Shown here in pieces: positions 43,239 through 53,922 of a DNA stretch of 64,000 nucleotides. Source of the DNA: Streptomyces ferrugineus (lineage in GTDB: Bacteria > Actinomycetota > Actinomycetes > Streptomycetales > Streptomycetaceae); NCBI RefSeq assembly GCF_015160855.1, contig NZ_CP063373.1:2418001-2482000 (forward strand), given 5' to 3'. Positions within the stretch are counted from its first letter, which is position 1. Every line of letters starts with the position of its first letter. A program made the position numbers and the translations under genes. The notes beneath the pieces were generated by a model. It was not told where the DNA came from and made no database searches. It saw only the letters and a list, made by a program, of their open reading frames with translations.

Positions 43239-44474
43239 TCAGGAAGGCAGGGACGTTTCCTTGGTGCGGGTGGTCTGGGCCGGTACGGGGGCGGGGGCGG
43301 GTCGTGGGATCGTCGAGCTCCACAGGGCGCGGGCCGCCAGGACTGTGGCCAGGACCAGCAGGCCGTTGCGCAGGAACAGGAGGGTGACGCCCAGGGCGTC
43401 GCTGGCGACGACGTGGGAGAACCAGAGCGGGAACTCCAGGACCGTGACGAAGGACGCCGCCAGGACCAGGGCGACGGGCAGCTTCATGCGGCTGTCGCGG
43501 AAGCACAGGCACACCGCCGCGAGGCCCACCAGCCACACCAGGTACTGAGGGCTGATCACCCGGCTCGTCGTCGTGAACATCAGCGCCGCCACGAAGGCCG
43601 CGTCCGCGAGCGTGTGGGGGTGCAAGCGCCTCGCCCGCAGCCGCCACAGCAGCAGCCAGCCGAAGGACAGCCCGGTCAGGACGAGGGCGGCCGTGCTGAC
43701 GACGTCGACATACGGGCCGAGGAACTCCACCGAGCCGTAGTTCAGCAGCACCTCGCCGTCCCAGCCGTACTGCCGGGCCACGTGGAAGACCAGCGCGCCC
43801 AGCGACTCCACCTCGGTGCCGCGCTCGCGCTGGAAGGTCAGGAAGGCGAAGGCGCCGGGCATGGCGAGGGCGAACACCGCCGACAGCACACCGGCGGTCA
43901 GCGCGGCCCAGCCCCAGGCGGCGCGTCCGCGGGCGGCGAGCAGCAGCAGGGCCGGCCACACCTTGAGCATCGCGCCGAAGGCCGCCAGCGCCCCCAGCAC
44001 CCGGGGATGCCGGGTCCCCGCGAGCAGCGCGGCCACGGCGACGGCGGTGACCATCACGTCGTAGCGCGCGTACACGGTCGGCCCGAGCAGCGGTACGCCC
44101 GCCACCCACACCCACACTCCGCGCAGGGTGCGGCCCGGGCGCAGACCGGCGTACAGCAGGAGCAGCAGGACCGCCAGGTCGGCGGTGAAGGCCAGGACGA
44201 AGAAGGCGGACGGGTAGTCCAGCCAGAACACGAGGGCGGGGGAGAGGACGGCGAGCGCCGCGGCGGGCGGGTACTGCCAGGTGACGTCGTCCAGCGGGAA
44301 GGTGCCGGTGCGCAGCACCTCGTACCAGCCCTGGTAGATCACCGACACGTCGCTGGTGACGTCCGGGCCGGGGAAGACGTACACCTTGAACACGAAGAGC
44401 AGCAGGATCACCCTGGTCAGGGCCCAGATCCCGAGAAGCCACGCCAGGGACCGCCGCGTGCCCGTCGTCTCCAC
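43239..44474 (-). CDS. GT87-family polyprenol-phosphate-dependent mannosyltransferase-like protein
   Basis: Integral GT-C glycosyltransferase, 411 residues, with about ten helices and an early external acidic loop (FPGPDVTSDVSVIYQGWYE, then WQYPPAAAL). This fits the GT87/DUF2029 family, which includes mycobacterial PimE-like enzymes. I chose the GTG at 44474 because AGGGGAACGGA lies upstream; an ATG at 44546 without such a site would add 24 residues. It is divergent from a GT4 gene, suggesting a joint role in a cell-envelope glycolipid. Confidence 0.82.
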   Translation of the reverse strand: METTGTRRSLAWLLGIWALTRVILLLFVFKVYVFPGPDVTSDVSVIYQGWYEVLRTGTFPLDDVTWQYPPAAALAVLSPALVFWLDYPSAFFVLAFTADLAVLLLLLYAGLRPGRTLRGVWVWVAGVPLLGPTVYARYDVMVTAVAVAALLAGTRHPRVLGALAAFGAMLKVWPALLLLAARGRAAWGWAALTAGVLSAVFALAMPGAFAFLTFQRERGTEVESLGALVFHVARQYGWDGEVLLNYGSVEFLGPYVDVVSTAALVLTGLSFGWLLLWRLRARRLHPHTLADAAFVAALMFTTTSRVISPQYLVWLVGLAAVCLCFRDSRMKLPVALVLAASFVTVLEFPLWFSHVVASDALGVTLLFLRNGLLVLATVLAARALWSSTIPRPAPAPVPAQTTRTKETSLPS

Positions 44475-44597
44475 CGGTTCCGTTCCCCTGCCGTTCGCCG
44501 CCCGCCTGAGTGACCATGATGTCGCGTCCGGCTGTGTGCGGGCCATAAACGTGGCCGGGCCAAGCTGTGAACGGCGGCTTCGATAAGGTCGGCGGCG

Positions 44598-45740
44598 ATG
44601 CACAAGACGCTGATCGTGACCAACGACTTCCCGCCCCGCCCCGGCGGCATCCAGGCGTTCCTGCACAACATGGCGCTGCGCCTGGACCCGGAGCGGCTGG
44701 TGGTCTACGCCTCCACCTGGAAGCGCGGCCGCGAGGGAGTCGAGGCCACCGCCGCGTTCGACGCCGAGCAGCCCTTCACGGTCGTACGGGACCGTACGAC
44801 GATGCTGCTGCCGACACCCGGGGCGACCCGGCGGGCGGTCGGGCTGCTGCGCGAGCACGGCTGTACGTCGGTGTGGTTCGGGGCGGCGGCCCCGCTCGGC
44901 CTGATGGCGTCGGCCCTGCGCAAGGCGGGCGCCGAGCGGCTGGTGGCCACGACCCACGGTCACGAGGCGGGCTGGGCCCAGCTGCCCGCGGCCCGGCAGC
45001 TGCTGCGCCGGATCGGGGAGTCGACGGACACGATCACCTATCTCGGCGAGTACACGCGCTCGCGGATCGCGACCGCCCTGACGCCGGACGCGGCCTCGCG
45101 GATGGCGCAGTTGCCGCCCGGGGTCGACGAGAAGACCTTCCATCCCGCCTCGGGCGGGGAGGAGGTGCGGGCGCGGCTCGGGCTGAGTGAGCGGCCGGTG
45201 ATCGTGTGCGTGTCCCGGCTGGTGCCGCGCAAGGGGCAGGACACCCTGATCCTGGCCATGCCCCGGATCCTGGCGAAGGAGCCGGATGCCGTGCTGCTGA
45301 TCGTCGGCGGCGGGCCGTACGAGAGGGAGCTGCGCAAACTCGCGGCCGAGACCCGGGTGGGCGACTCCGTCCGCTTCACGGGCGCCGTGCCCTGGTCCCA
45401 GCTGCCCGCCCACTACGGCGCCGGCGACGTCTTCGCGATGCCGTGCCGGACCAGGAGGGGCGGCCTCGACGTCGAGGGCCTCGGCATCGTGTACCTGGAG
45501 GCGTCGGCGACCGGGCTGCCCGTCGTCGCCGGCGACTCCGGCGGGGCGCCGGACGCGGTGCTCGACGGGGAGACCGGCTGGGTCGTGCGCGGCGGCTCCG
45601 CCGAGGACACCGCCGAGCGCGTCCTCACCCTCCTCGGCGACCCCGAACTGCGCCGCAGGATGGGGGAGCGGGGCCGACAGTGGGTCGAGGAGAGGTGGCG
45701 CTGGGACCTGCTGGCGGAGAAGCTCAAAGCTTTGCTCTGA
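44598..45740 (+). CDS. GT4 glycosyltransferase (PimB-like)
   Basis: GT-B enzyme of 380 residues. The N-terminal loop NDFPPRPGGIQAF is characteristic of GDP-mannose-dependent PimB-type enzymes. The nucleotide-sugar half has VSRLVPRKGQDTL, GAGDVFAMPCRTRRGGLDVEG (read in part) and GIVYLEASATGLPVVAG with the EX7E-type acidic pair. Phosphatidylinositol mannoside synthesis is a reasonable guess. It is divergent from the GT87 gene by 123 bases. Confidence 0.87.
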   Translation: MHKTLIVTNDFPPRPGGIQAFLHNMALRLDPERLVVYASTWKRGREGVEATAAFDAEQPFTVVRDRTTMLLPTPGATRRAVGLLREHGCTSVWFGAAAPLGLMASALRKAGAERLVATTHGHEAGWAQLPAARQLLRRIGESTDTITYLGEYTRSRIATALTPDAASRMAQLPPGVDEKTFHPASGGEEVRARLGLSERPVIVCVSRLVPRKGQDTLILAMPRILAKEPDAVLLIVGGGPYERELRKLAAETRVGDSVRFTGAVPWSQLPAHYGAGDVFAMPCRTRRGGLDVEGLGIVYLEASATGLPVVAGDSGGAPDAVLDGETGWVVRGGSAEDTAERVLTLLGDPELRRRMGERGRQWVEERWRWDLLAEKLKALL

Positions 45741-45771
45741 GCGGGGGCCGCGCACTCTAGGCGGAACGTGA

Positions 45772-47430
<1,659 letters not shown>

Positions 47431-47443
47431 GCCGACCGGTCGG

Positions 47444-49240
47444 CTATTTGGCGTAGATCGCCTCGATCTCGTCCGAGAAGTCCTTCGCCACGACGTTGCG
47501 CTTGAGCTTCAGCGACGGCGTCAGATGGCCCGAATCCTCCGTGAACTGGGAGGGCAGAATGCGGAACTTCCGCACCGATTCCGCCTTCGACACCGCGGCG
47601 TTGCCGTCGTCGACCGCCGACTGGATCGCGGCCAGCAGGTCGGGGTCCTCGCGCAGCGACGCCGCGGTGGAGCCCGCCGACTTGCCGTGCTCGGCGCACC
47701 AGCGCTCCAGGAACTCCTCGTCGATGGTGACCAGCGCGCCCACGAACGGCCGCCCGTCGCCGACCACCATGCACTCCGCGACCAGCGCATGCGCCCGGAT
47801 CCGGTCCTCGATCACGGCCGGGGCGACGTTCTTGCCGCCCGCGGTGACGATGATCTCCTTCTTGCGGCCGGTGATCCTGAGGTAGCCGTCCTCGTCGAGG
47901 GTGCCGATGTCCCCGGTGTGGAACCAGCCGTCGGCCAGCGCCTCCTCGGTCGCGCCCGGGTTGTTCCAGTACTCCTTGAACAGGTGCTCGCCGTGCAGCA
48001 GCACCTCACCGTCGTCGGCGATACGGACCACCGAACCCGGCAGGGGCTGGCCGACCGTGCCGATCTTCTGGCGGTCCCAGGGGTTGAACGCGGTCGCGGC
48101 ACAGGACTCGGTCAGGCCGTAGCCCTCCAGGACCGTGAAGCCGATGCCCCGGAAGAAGTGCCCGAGCCGCTCGCCCAGCGGGGCGCCGCCGGAGATGGCG
48201 TACTCGCCGCGGCCGCCGAGCACCGCGCGCAGCTTGCTGTAGACCAGCTTGTCGAAGACCTTGTGCTTGATCTTCAGGCCGACCGGCGGTCCGGACGGGG
48301 TGTCCAGCGCCTTGCTGTAGGCGATGGCCGTGTCCGCCGCCTTGTCGAAGATCTTGCCCTTGCCGTCGGCCTGCGCCTTGGCGCGCGCCGAGTTGTAGAC
48401 CTTCTCGAAGACGCGCGGCACGCCCAGGATCAGCGTCGGGCGGAACGAGGCCAGCTCGTCGGTGAGGTTCTTGATGTCCGGGACGGTGCCCAGCTTGATC
48501 GGCGCCATCATCGGCGCGACCTGCACCAGCCGGCCGAAGACGTGCGCCAGCGGCAGGAAGAGCAGGACCGAGCACTCGCCGGTGCGGAACAGCGGCCGCA
48601 GGCGCTCGACGATGTTGCCGCACTCGGCGAAGAAGCTGCGGTGGGTGAGCACACAGCCCTTGGGGCGGCCGGTGGTGCCGGAGGTGTACACGATGGTCGC
48701 CGGGTCGTCGGCCTTCGCCAGCGAGCTGCGCTCCTCGACCGCCGCGTCGCTGATGTCCTGCCCGAGCCGGCCCAGCTCCTCGACGCCGCCGGCCTCGATC
48801 TGCCACACGTGCTTGAGCGCGGGCAGCCGGTCGCGCACCGACTCCACGGCGGCGGTGTGGCCGTCCAGCTCCGTGATCATGGCGGTCGCGCCCGAGTCAC
48901 CGAGGATCCACTGCACCTGCTCCGGCGAGCTGGTCTCGTACACCGGCACCGTGACCGCGCCGGCCGACCAGATCGCGAAGTCGAGCAGGGTCCACTCGTA
49001 GCGGGTGCGGGACATCAGGCCGACCCGGTCGCCGGGCTGGACGCCGGCGGCGATGAGCCCCTTCGCGGCCGCGCGCACCTCGGCGAGGAACGTGGTGGCC
49101 GAGACGTCCTGCCAGGCACCGCCCACCTTGCGGGCGATGACGGCCACGTCCGGGTGCTGCGCGGCGTTTCTGCGGACGATGTCGGTCAGGTTCCCGTCCG
49201 CAGGGACCTCGTACAAAGCCGGAAGGCTGAACTCGCGCAA
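47444..49240 (-). CDS. long-chain fatty acid-CoA ligase (AMP-forming, FadD15-like)
   Basis: Activates fatty acids to acyl-CoA through an acyl-adenylate; 598 residues. Motifs: TIVYTSGTTGRPKGCVLTHR (P-loop, first 20), VLEGYGLTESCA, GWFHTGDIGTLDEDGYLRI and the C-terminal catalytic Lys in TPSLKLKRNVV. It starts with a TTG at 49240 that has GAGGAG 8 bases upstream. It is convergent with the cholesterol oxidase gene. Confidence 0.92.
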   Translation of the reverse strand: MREFSLPALYEVPADGNLTDIVRRNAAQHPDVAVIARKVGGAWQDVSATTFLAEVRAAAKGLIAAGVQPGDRVGLMSRTRYEWTLLDFAIWSAGAVTVPVYETSSPEQVQWILGDSGATAMITELDGHTAAVESVRDRLPALKHVWQIEAGGVEELGRLGQDISDAAVEERSSLAKADDPATIVYTSGTTGRPKGCVLTHRSFFAECGNIVERLRPLFRTGECSVLLFLPLAHVFGRLVQVAPMMAPIKLGTVPDIKNLTDELASFRPTLILGVPRVFEKVYNSARAKAQADGKGKIFDKAADTAIAYSKALDTPSGPPVGLKIKHKVFDKLVYSKLRAVLGGRGEYAISGGAPLGERLGHFFRGIGFTVLEGYGLTESCAATAFNPWDRQKIGTVGQPLPGSVVRIADDGEVLLHGEHLFKEYWNNPGATEEALADGWFHTGDIGTLDEDGYLRITGRKKEIIVTAGGKNVAPAVIEDRIRAHALVAECMVVGDGRPFVGALVTIDEEFLERWCAEHGKSAGSTAASLREDPDLLAAIQSAVDDGNAAVSKAESVRKFRILPSQFTEDSGHLTPSLKLKRNVVAKDFSDEIEAIYAK

Positions 49241-49536
49241 GACTGCTGCTCCTCATAGGGCGCCGGCGCCACGACGTTGTGCGATGCGACGGTGCGGTCC
49301 AAGGCTCGGGCAAGTGCTCGTGCGGTCGCTCGTTGAACGCTTGAGCACGACTGGACCGACCGGACGTTACCCGCCGGTATGGCTTCTTCGACAGGGGGTC
49401 CCGGCGAGATGTTCGCTGCGTCACACGGTTTGGTGCTTCTGCGCGCACAGTAGTCGAGCGGTCTGACGACTGGCCAGTAACCATCGGTTCGGCCGCCACT
49501 GTTCACGTTTGCCGCACACGCCTACCCTTGATCGCC
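49241..49536. other. 296-base divergent intergenic region
   Basis: No gene is supported. It contains the palindrome ACTGGCCAGT (49469-49478), an AGTCG/CGACT inverted repeat (49452-49471) overlapping it, and GGCGCCGGCGCC (49259-49270). These may be promoter or operator elements for the acyl-CoA ligase gene, but no known site is recognised. Confidence 0.35.
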
Positions 49537-50334
49537 ATGTCACCGACACCGACGGGAAACCGCAGGACGCGCGTCCATGTGGTCAGCGATGTGCACGGCA
49601 ACGCCCGCGACCTGGCCCGGGCCGGCGCGGGCGCGGACGCCCTGATCTGCCTGGGTGACCTGGTGCTGTTCCTGGACTACGCCGACCACTCGCGCGGCAT
49701 CTTCCCCGACCTGTTCGGCGTGGAGAACGCCGACCGCATCGTGGAACTGCGCACCGCCCGGCGCTTCGAGGAGGCACGGGAGTTCGGGGCGCGGCTGTGG
49801 GCCGGGATCGGCTCGGACCGGCGGCCGGTCATCGAGAAGGCGGTGCGCAAGCAGTACGCCGAGATGTTCGCGGCGTTCCCGACACCGACGTACGCCACCT
49901 ACGGCAATGTCGACATGCCGCCCTTGTGGCCGGAGTACGCCGGACCGGGCACGACGGTGCTGGACGGGGAGCGGGTGGAGATCGGGGGACGGGTCTTCGG
50001 CTTCGTCGGCGGCGGTCTGCGCACCCCGATGAGGACCCCCTACGAGATCAGCGACGAGGAGTACGCGGCGAAGATCGAGGCCGTGGGCGAGGTCGACGTG
50101 CTGTGCACGCACATCCCGCCGGAGGTCCCGGAGCTCGTCTACGACACGGTGGCGCGGCGCTTCGAGCGCGGGAGCAAGGCGCTGCTGGCGGCGATCCGCC
50201 GCACCCGCCCCCGCTACTCCCTTTTCGGACATGTCCATCAGCCGCTGGTCCGGCGGATGCGGATCGGGCCGACGGAGTGCGTGAACGTGGGGCACTTCGC
50301 GGCGTCCGGGAAGCCGTGGGCGCTGGAATGGTGA
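49537..50334 (+). CDS. metallophosphoesterase
   Basis: Calcineurin-type phosphoesterase of 265 residues with VVSDVHGN (metal Asp and His), CLGDLVL, YGNVDMP (Asn), CTHIPPEVP and FGHVHQPLV histidines. The substrate is unknown. The ATG at 49537 has no ribosome site, but TACCCT ends 8 bases upstream, suggesting a leaderless mRNA; a TTG at 49528 is the alternative. Confidence 0.87.
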   Translation: MSPTPTGNRRTRVHVVSDVHGNARDLARAGAGADALICLGDLVLFLDYADHSRGIFPDLFGVENADRIVELRTARRFEEAREFGARLWAGIGSDRRPVIEKAVRKQYAEMFAAFPTPTYATYGNVDMPPLWPEYAGPGTTVLDGERVEIGGRVFGFVGGGLRTPMRTPYEISDEEYAAKIEAVGEVDVLCTHIPPEVPELVYDTVARRFERGSKALLAAIRRTRPRYSLFGHVHQPLVRRMRIGPTECVNVGHFAASGKPWALEW

Positions 50335-50428
50335 GCGTGGGCGCGCGGTAGCCTTCACGCTGCACACGCGAACGCACCATGACTGCACCACGACGTCCTA
50401 CCGGCCCGCATCTGGAGGAGCCACGGCG

Positions 50429-50869
50429 ATGGCGGAACACACCAGCTCGAGCATCACGATCGAGGCGGCACCGGCCGACGTGATGGGGGTGATCGCCGAC
50501 TTCGCCCGCTACCCGGACTGGACCGGCGAGGTGAAGGAGGCGGAGGTCCTCAAGACCGACGACCAGGGCCGTGCCGAGCAGGTACGTCTCGTCATGGACG
50601 CCGGCGCGATCAAGGACGACCAGGTGCTGGGGTACACCTGGACCGGCGAGCACGAGGTCTCCTGGACCCTGGTGAAGTCCCAGATGCTGCGCTCGCTCGA
50701 CGGCTCGTACATCCTCAAGCCGGCCGGGGCGGGCTCGACCGAGGTCACATACCAGCTCACGGTCGACGTCAAGATCCCGATGCTGGGGATGATCAAGCGC
50801 AAGGCCGAGAAGGTCATCATCGACCGTGCGCTGGCGGGGCTGAAGAAGCGGGTGGAGTCGGGCAAGTAG
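50429..50869 (+). CDS. SRPBCC-family (polyketide cyclase/START-like) protein
   Basis: A 146-residue helix-grip protein that may bind a hydrophobic ligand (IEAAPADVMGVIADFARYPDW; WTLVKSQMLRSLDGSYIL). The C-terminal helix is Lys-rich (IKRKAEKVIIDRALAGLKKRV). GGAGGAG precedes the ATG. The ligand is unknown. Confidence 0.83.
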   Translation: MAEHTSSSITIEAAPADVMGVIADFARYPDWTGEVKEAEVLKTDDQGRAEQVRLVMDAGAIKDDQVLGYTWTGEHEVSWTLVKSQMLRSLDGSYILKPAGAGSTEVTYQLTVDVKIPMLGMIKRKAEKVIIDRALAGLKKRVESGK

Positions 50870-50970
50870 GCGGGTCGGCTCAGCCTGCGGGCAGTCGTGC
50901 CGCTGGGGCGGCCACACACCGGGCACCGCGCAACGGGCCTGAACCGCAACGTCCGTTACCGTTCACCCCC

Positions 50971-52164
50971 ATGCGCACCATCCTGATCACCGGCCCCGGC
51001 GGCAGCGGCCGTACCACCGTCGCCGCCGCCACCGCGCTCGCCGCCGCCCGCGAGGGCACCCGCACCCTCGTCCTCAGCGCCGACCGCACCGACACCCTGG
51101 GCGCGGCGCTCGGCGTGCGCACCGGACCGGCCCCCACCCGGGCCGCCCCGAACCTCACCGCCTGGCGCCCCGACGCCGCCACCGGCTTCCGGGACGACCT
51201 CGCCGCCTTCCAGGAGCGTGCCACCGCCGCCCTCGACCTCCTCGGCGCCTCCCGGCTCGACCCGGAGGAGGTCACCCCTCTCCCCGGCGCCGAGGAACTC
51301 GCGCTGCTGCGGGCGCTGAGGGACGCCTCGCTCGCCGAGGGCGGTGATCTCCACGAACTCCTCGTCGTCGATCTCCCGGCCACCCCGCACGCCCTCGCAC
51401 TGCTCTCCCTGCCCGAGGAGCTGCGCCGCTATCTGCGCCGGCTGCTCCCGCCCGAGCGGCAGGCGGCCCGTGCGCTGCGGCCGGTCCTGGGGCGGCTGGC
51501 CGGGGTGCCGATGCCCGCGGAGTGGCTGTACGAGACCACCGCCCGCTGGGACCTCGAGCTCGCCGCCGTCGAGGCCGTCCTCGCCGACCGCGCCACCGTC
51601 GTACGGCTGGTCGCCGAACCCGGCCCGGGCGGCGCCGACGCCGTACGCGCCGCCGGCCTCGCCCTCGCCCTGCGCGGACTGCGCCCCGACCTGCTGATCG
51701 CCAACCGCGTCCTGCCGGAGACGGAGGCGGCGGCCGGAAGCTGGCTCGCCGGCCCCGTCGCCCAGCAGCGCAAGGTCCTGGAGGAGTGGCAGGAGACGTA
51801 CGACGTCCGCGGCGTAGCACACCTCGGCCACGACCCCCGCGGCGCCGACGACCTCGCCGCGCTCCACGTCCCCGCCGTCAACGCCACGTCGTCCACGGTC
51901 GAGTGGCCCGTCACCGACCGGCCCGCCGACGACGGCGCCGGCCGGGTCCTCGTATGGCACATCCCGCTGCCCGGCGCCGTACGCGACGACCTCGACCTCA
52001 TCCGGCGCGCCGACGAGATCGTGGTCACCGCCGGGCAGTTCCGGCGTATCGTGCCGCTGCCGTCCGCCCTGCGCCGGTGCGCCGTGGACGGGGCCGCGCT
52101 GCGCGACGGCGAGCTGCGGATCCGGTTCGCGCCGGATCCGGACCTCTGGCCGCGGACCCGGTGA
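50971..52164 (+). CDS. ArsA/GET3-like ATPase with altered Walker A
   Basis: A 397-residue ArsA-family protein. The P-loop reads GPGGSGRTT (residues 8-16): the invariant Lys of GKGGVGKTT is Arg14 and the deviant-Walker signature Lys is Pro9. A switch-like VVDLPATPHALALLSLPEE region follows, as in ArsA/GET3. The missing lysines raise doubt about ATP hydrolysis. TACCGT ends 8 bases before the ATG, a leaderless pattern. It lies between the SRPBCC and DUF5304 genes, all on one strand. Confidence 0.78.
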   Translation: MRTILITGPGGSGRTTVAAATALAAAREGTRTLVLSADRTDTLGAALGVRTGPAPTRAAPNLTAWRPDAATGFRDDLAAFQERATAALDLLGASRLDPEEVTPLPGAEELALLRALRDASLAEGGDLHELLVVDLPATPHALALLSLPEELRRYLRRLLPPERQAARALRPVLGRLAGVPMPAEWLYETTARWDLELAAVEAVLADRATVVRLVAEPGPGGADAVRAAGLALALRGLRPDLLIANRVLPETEAAAGSWLAGPVAQQRKVLEEWQETYDVRGVAHLGHDPRGADDLAALHVPAVNATSSTVEWPVTDRPADDGAGRVLVWHIPLPGAVRDDLDLIRRADEIVVTAGQFRRIVPLPSALRRCAVDGAALRDGELRIRFAPDPDLWPRTR

Positions 52165-52221
52165 AGCAGGTACGCCCGTTCGGGTAACGTCGTAGAGACG
52201 AACCGTAGTCAGGAGTCCGTC

Positions 52222-52728
52222 ATGAGCGAAGAGCTCCCCCCGTCCGAGGCCACCGAGCACGAGGCCGTCGACGAGGTACGGGCGAGCGACGCCGACGCCT
52301 GGGCGACGGCGTGCGCCGAGGATCTCGCGGAGGAGAAGGCCCGCCGCCGCGCCCAGTACGGCCCGCCGCCGGGGTCGGCCGCCGAGGAGCTGCGCAAGCT
52401 CGTCGACGCCGTCGCGGACAAGCTGTCGACCATCCAGTCCCCACTGCTCGGCGCGGTCGCCGGACCCGCCGCCGAGCAGGTGGTCAAGCAGGTCGTGCAG
52501 CAGGCCAAGGCCGCGGTCGAGCCGGTCATCGACCGCAACCCGGACGTCTTCGACCACCTCGCCGCGGCCGGCGGCGAACTCCTCGCCGCCTACCGCTCCG
52601 CGGTCCAGAAGCAGGAGCAGCGCTGGACCAGCGGTACGAACGACGCCCAGGAGCTGGACGAGCTCGACGACGACAAACGCGACCCGGGCGAGGGCACCGG
52701 CCCCGGCCAGCGGATCGATCTGGACTGA
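52222..52728 (+). CDS. DUF5304-type hypothetical protein
   Basis: A 168-residue acidic protein that I associate with the streptomycete DUF5304 family. It has an acidic N-terminus, an amphipathic helical middle (AAEELRKLVDAVADKL; AAEQVVKQVVQQAKAAVEPV) and a disordered Asp/Gly-rich tail. AGGAG precedes the ATG. Function unknown. Confidence 0.7.
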   Translation: MSEELPPSEATEHEAVDEVRASDADAWATACAEDLAEEKARRRAQYGPPPGSAAEELRKLVDAVADKLSTIQSPLLGAVAGPAAEQVVKQVVQQAKAAVEPVIDRNPDVFDHLAAAGGELLAAYRSAVQKQEQRWTSGTNDAQELDELDDDKRDPGEGTGPGQRIDLD

Positions 52729-52841
52729 CCGAGTACGACTCCCTCCCCGGGCCCCCGTCCGCCGGGTGGACGACGCAAACCCGGCGCGAGGGCCTCGGGT
52801 ACGGTTGGCCATAGCGGGGCTCGACCGAAACTGAGGGATTC

Positions 52842-53795
52842 ATGGGACTCACCATCGGCGTCGACATCGGCGGTACCAAGATCGCGGCCGGTGTGGTCGA
52901 CGAGGAAGGCAACATCCTCTCGACCCACAAGGTGCCGACCCCGGGCACGCCCGACGGGATCGTGGACGCCATCGCCTCCGCCGTGGAGGGAGCACGGGCC
53001 GGGCACGAGATCGTCGGCGTGGGCATCGGAGCGGCCGGCTATGTGAACCGGCAGCGCTCGGAGGTCTACTTCGCGCCCAACATCGACTGGCGCAACGAGC
53101 CGCTCAAGGAGAAGGTCGAGGCCCGCGTCGGCCTCCCGGTCGTCGTGGAGAACGACGCCAACGCGGCCGCGTGGGGCGAGTACAAGTTCGGCGCCGGCAA
53201 GGGCCACCGCAACGTCATCTGCATCACGCTCGGCACCGGCCTCGGCGGCGGCATCATCATCGGCAACAAGCTGCGCCGCGGGCACTACGGCGTCGCCGCG
53301 GAGTTCGGCCACATCCGGATGGTCCCGGACGGCCTGCTGTGCGGCTGCGGCTCGCAGGGCTGCTGGGAGCAGTACGCCTCCGGGCGGGCCCTCGTCAGAT
53401 ACGCCAAGCAGCGCGCCAACGCCACCCCCGAGAACGCCGAGATCCTGCTGGGCCTGGGCGACGGCAGCCCCGAGGGCATCGAGGGCAAGCACATCTCCAT
53501 GGCCGCCCGCCAGGGCGACCCGGTCGCCGTCGACTCCTACCGCGAGCTCGCCCGCTGGGCCGGCGCCGGCCTCGCCGACCTGGCCTCCCTGTTCGACCCC
53601 TCCGCCTTCATCGTCGGCGGCGGCCTCTCGGACGAGGGCGAACTGGTCCTCGACCCGATCCGCAAGTCCTACAAGCGCTGGCTGGTGGGCGGCAACTGGC
53701 GCCCGGTGGCGGACGTGATCGCCGCCCAGCTGGGCAACAAGGCGGGCCTGGTGGGCGCGGCCGACCTGGCCCGAGAGCCCGACCCGATCATGTGA
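52842..53795 (+). CDS. glkA: ROK-family glucokinase (GlkA)
   Basis: Phosphorylates glucose with ATP and, in Streptomyces, is needed for carbon catabolite repression. The length of 317 residues equals S. coelicolor GlkA. Visible are the ATP-binding GVDIGGTKIAAGVVD, the catalytic Asp in VVENDANAAAWGEY, the sugar-binding EFGHI and the ROK zinc motif CGCGSQGCWE. The ATG at 52842 is preceded by an AACTGAGGG site. One copy of the dispersed repeat follows downstream. Confidence 0.95.
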   Translation: MGLTIGVDIGGTKIAAGVVDEEGNILSTHKVPTPGTPDGIVDAIASAVEGARAGHEIVGVGIGAAGYVNRQRSEVYFAPNIDWRNEPLKEKVEARVGLPVVVENDANAAAWGEYKFGAGKGHRNVICITLGTGLGGGIIIGNKLRRGHYGVAAEFGHIRMVPDGLLCGCGSQGCWEQYASGRALVRYAKQRANATPENAEILLGLGDGSPEGIEGKHISMAARQGDPVAVDSYRELARWAGAGLADLASLFDPSAFIVGGGLSDEGELVLDPIRKSYKRWLVGGNWRPVADVIAAQLGNKAGLVGAADLAREPDPIM

Positions 53796-53828
53796 CGCCC
53801 ACTTTTCGGGGTACGGCGACCGTGCCTA

Positions 53829-53877
53829 CTCAGGGGCGCGGGGAACTGCGCGACCAGCCACCACGAACCGGCAGTCG
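53829..53877 (+). repeat. dispersed Streptomyces intergenic repeat, short variant
   Basis: CAGGGGCGCGGGGAACTGCG is followed by CGACCAGCCACCACGAACCG; it is nearly identical to 18731-18778. It lies in the 127-base gap between glkA and the EEP-family gene. Confidence 0.7.
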
Positions 53878-53922
53878 CACACGATCCTCGCGCCCCGAGC
53901 TATTGGGCGTAAATTGATCCAC

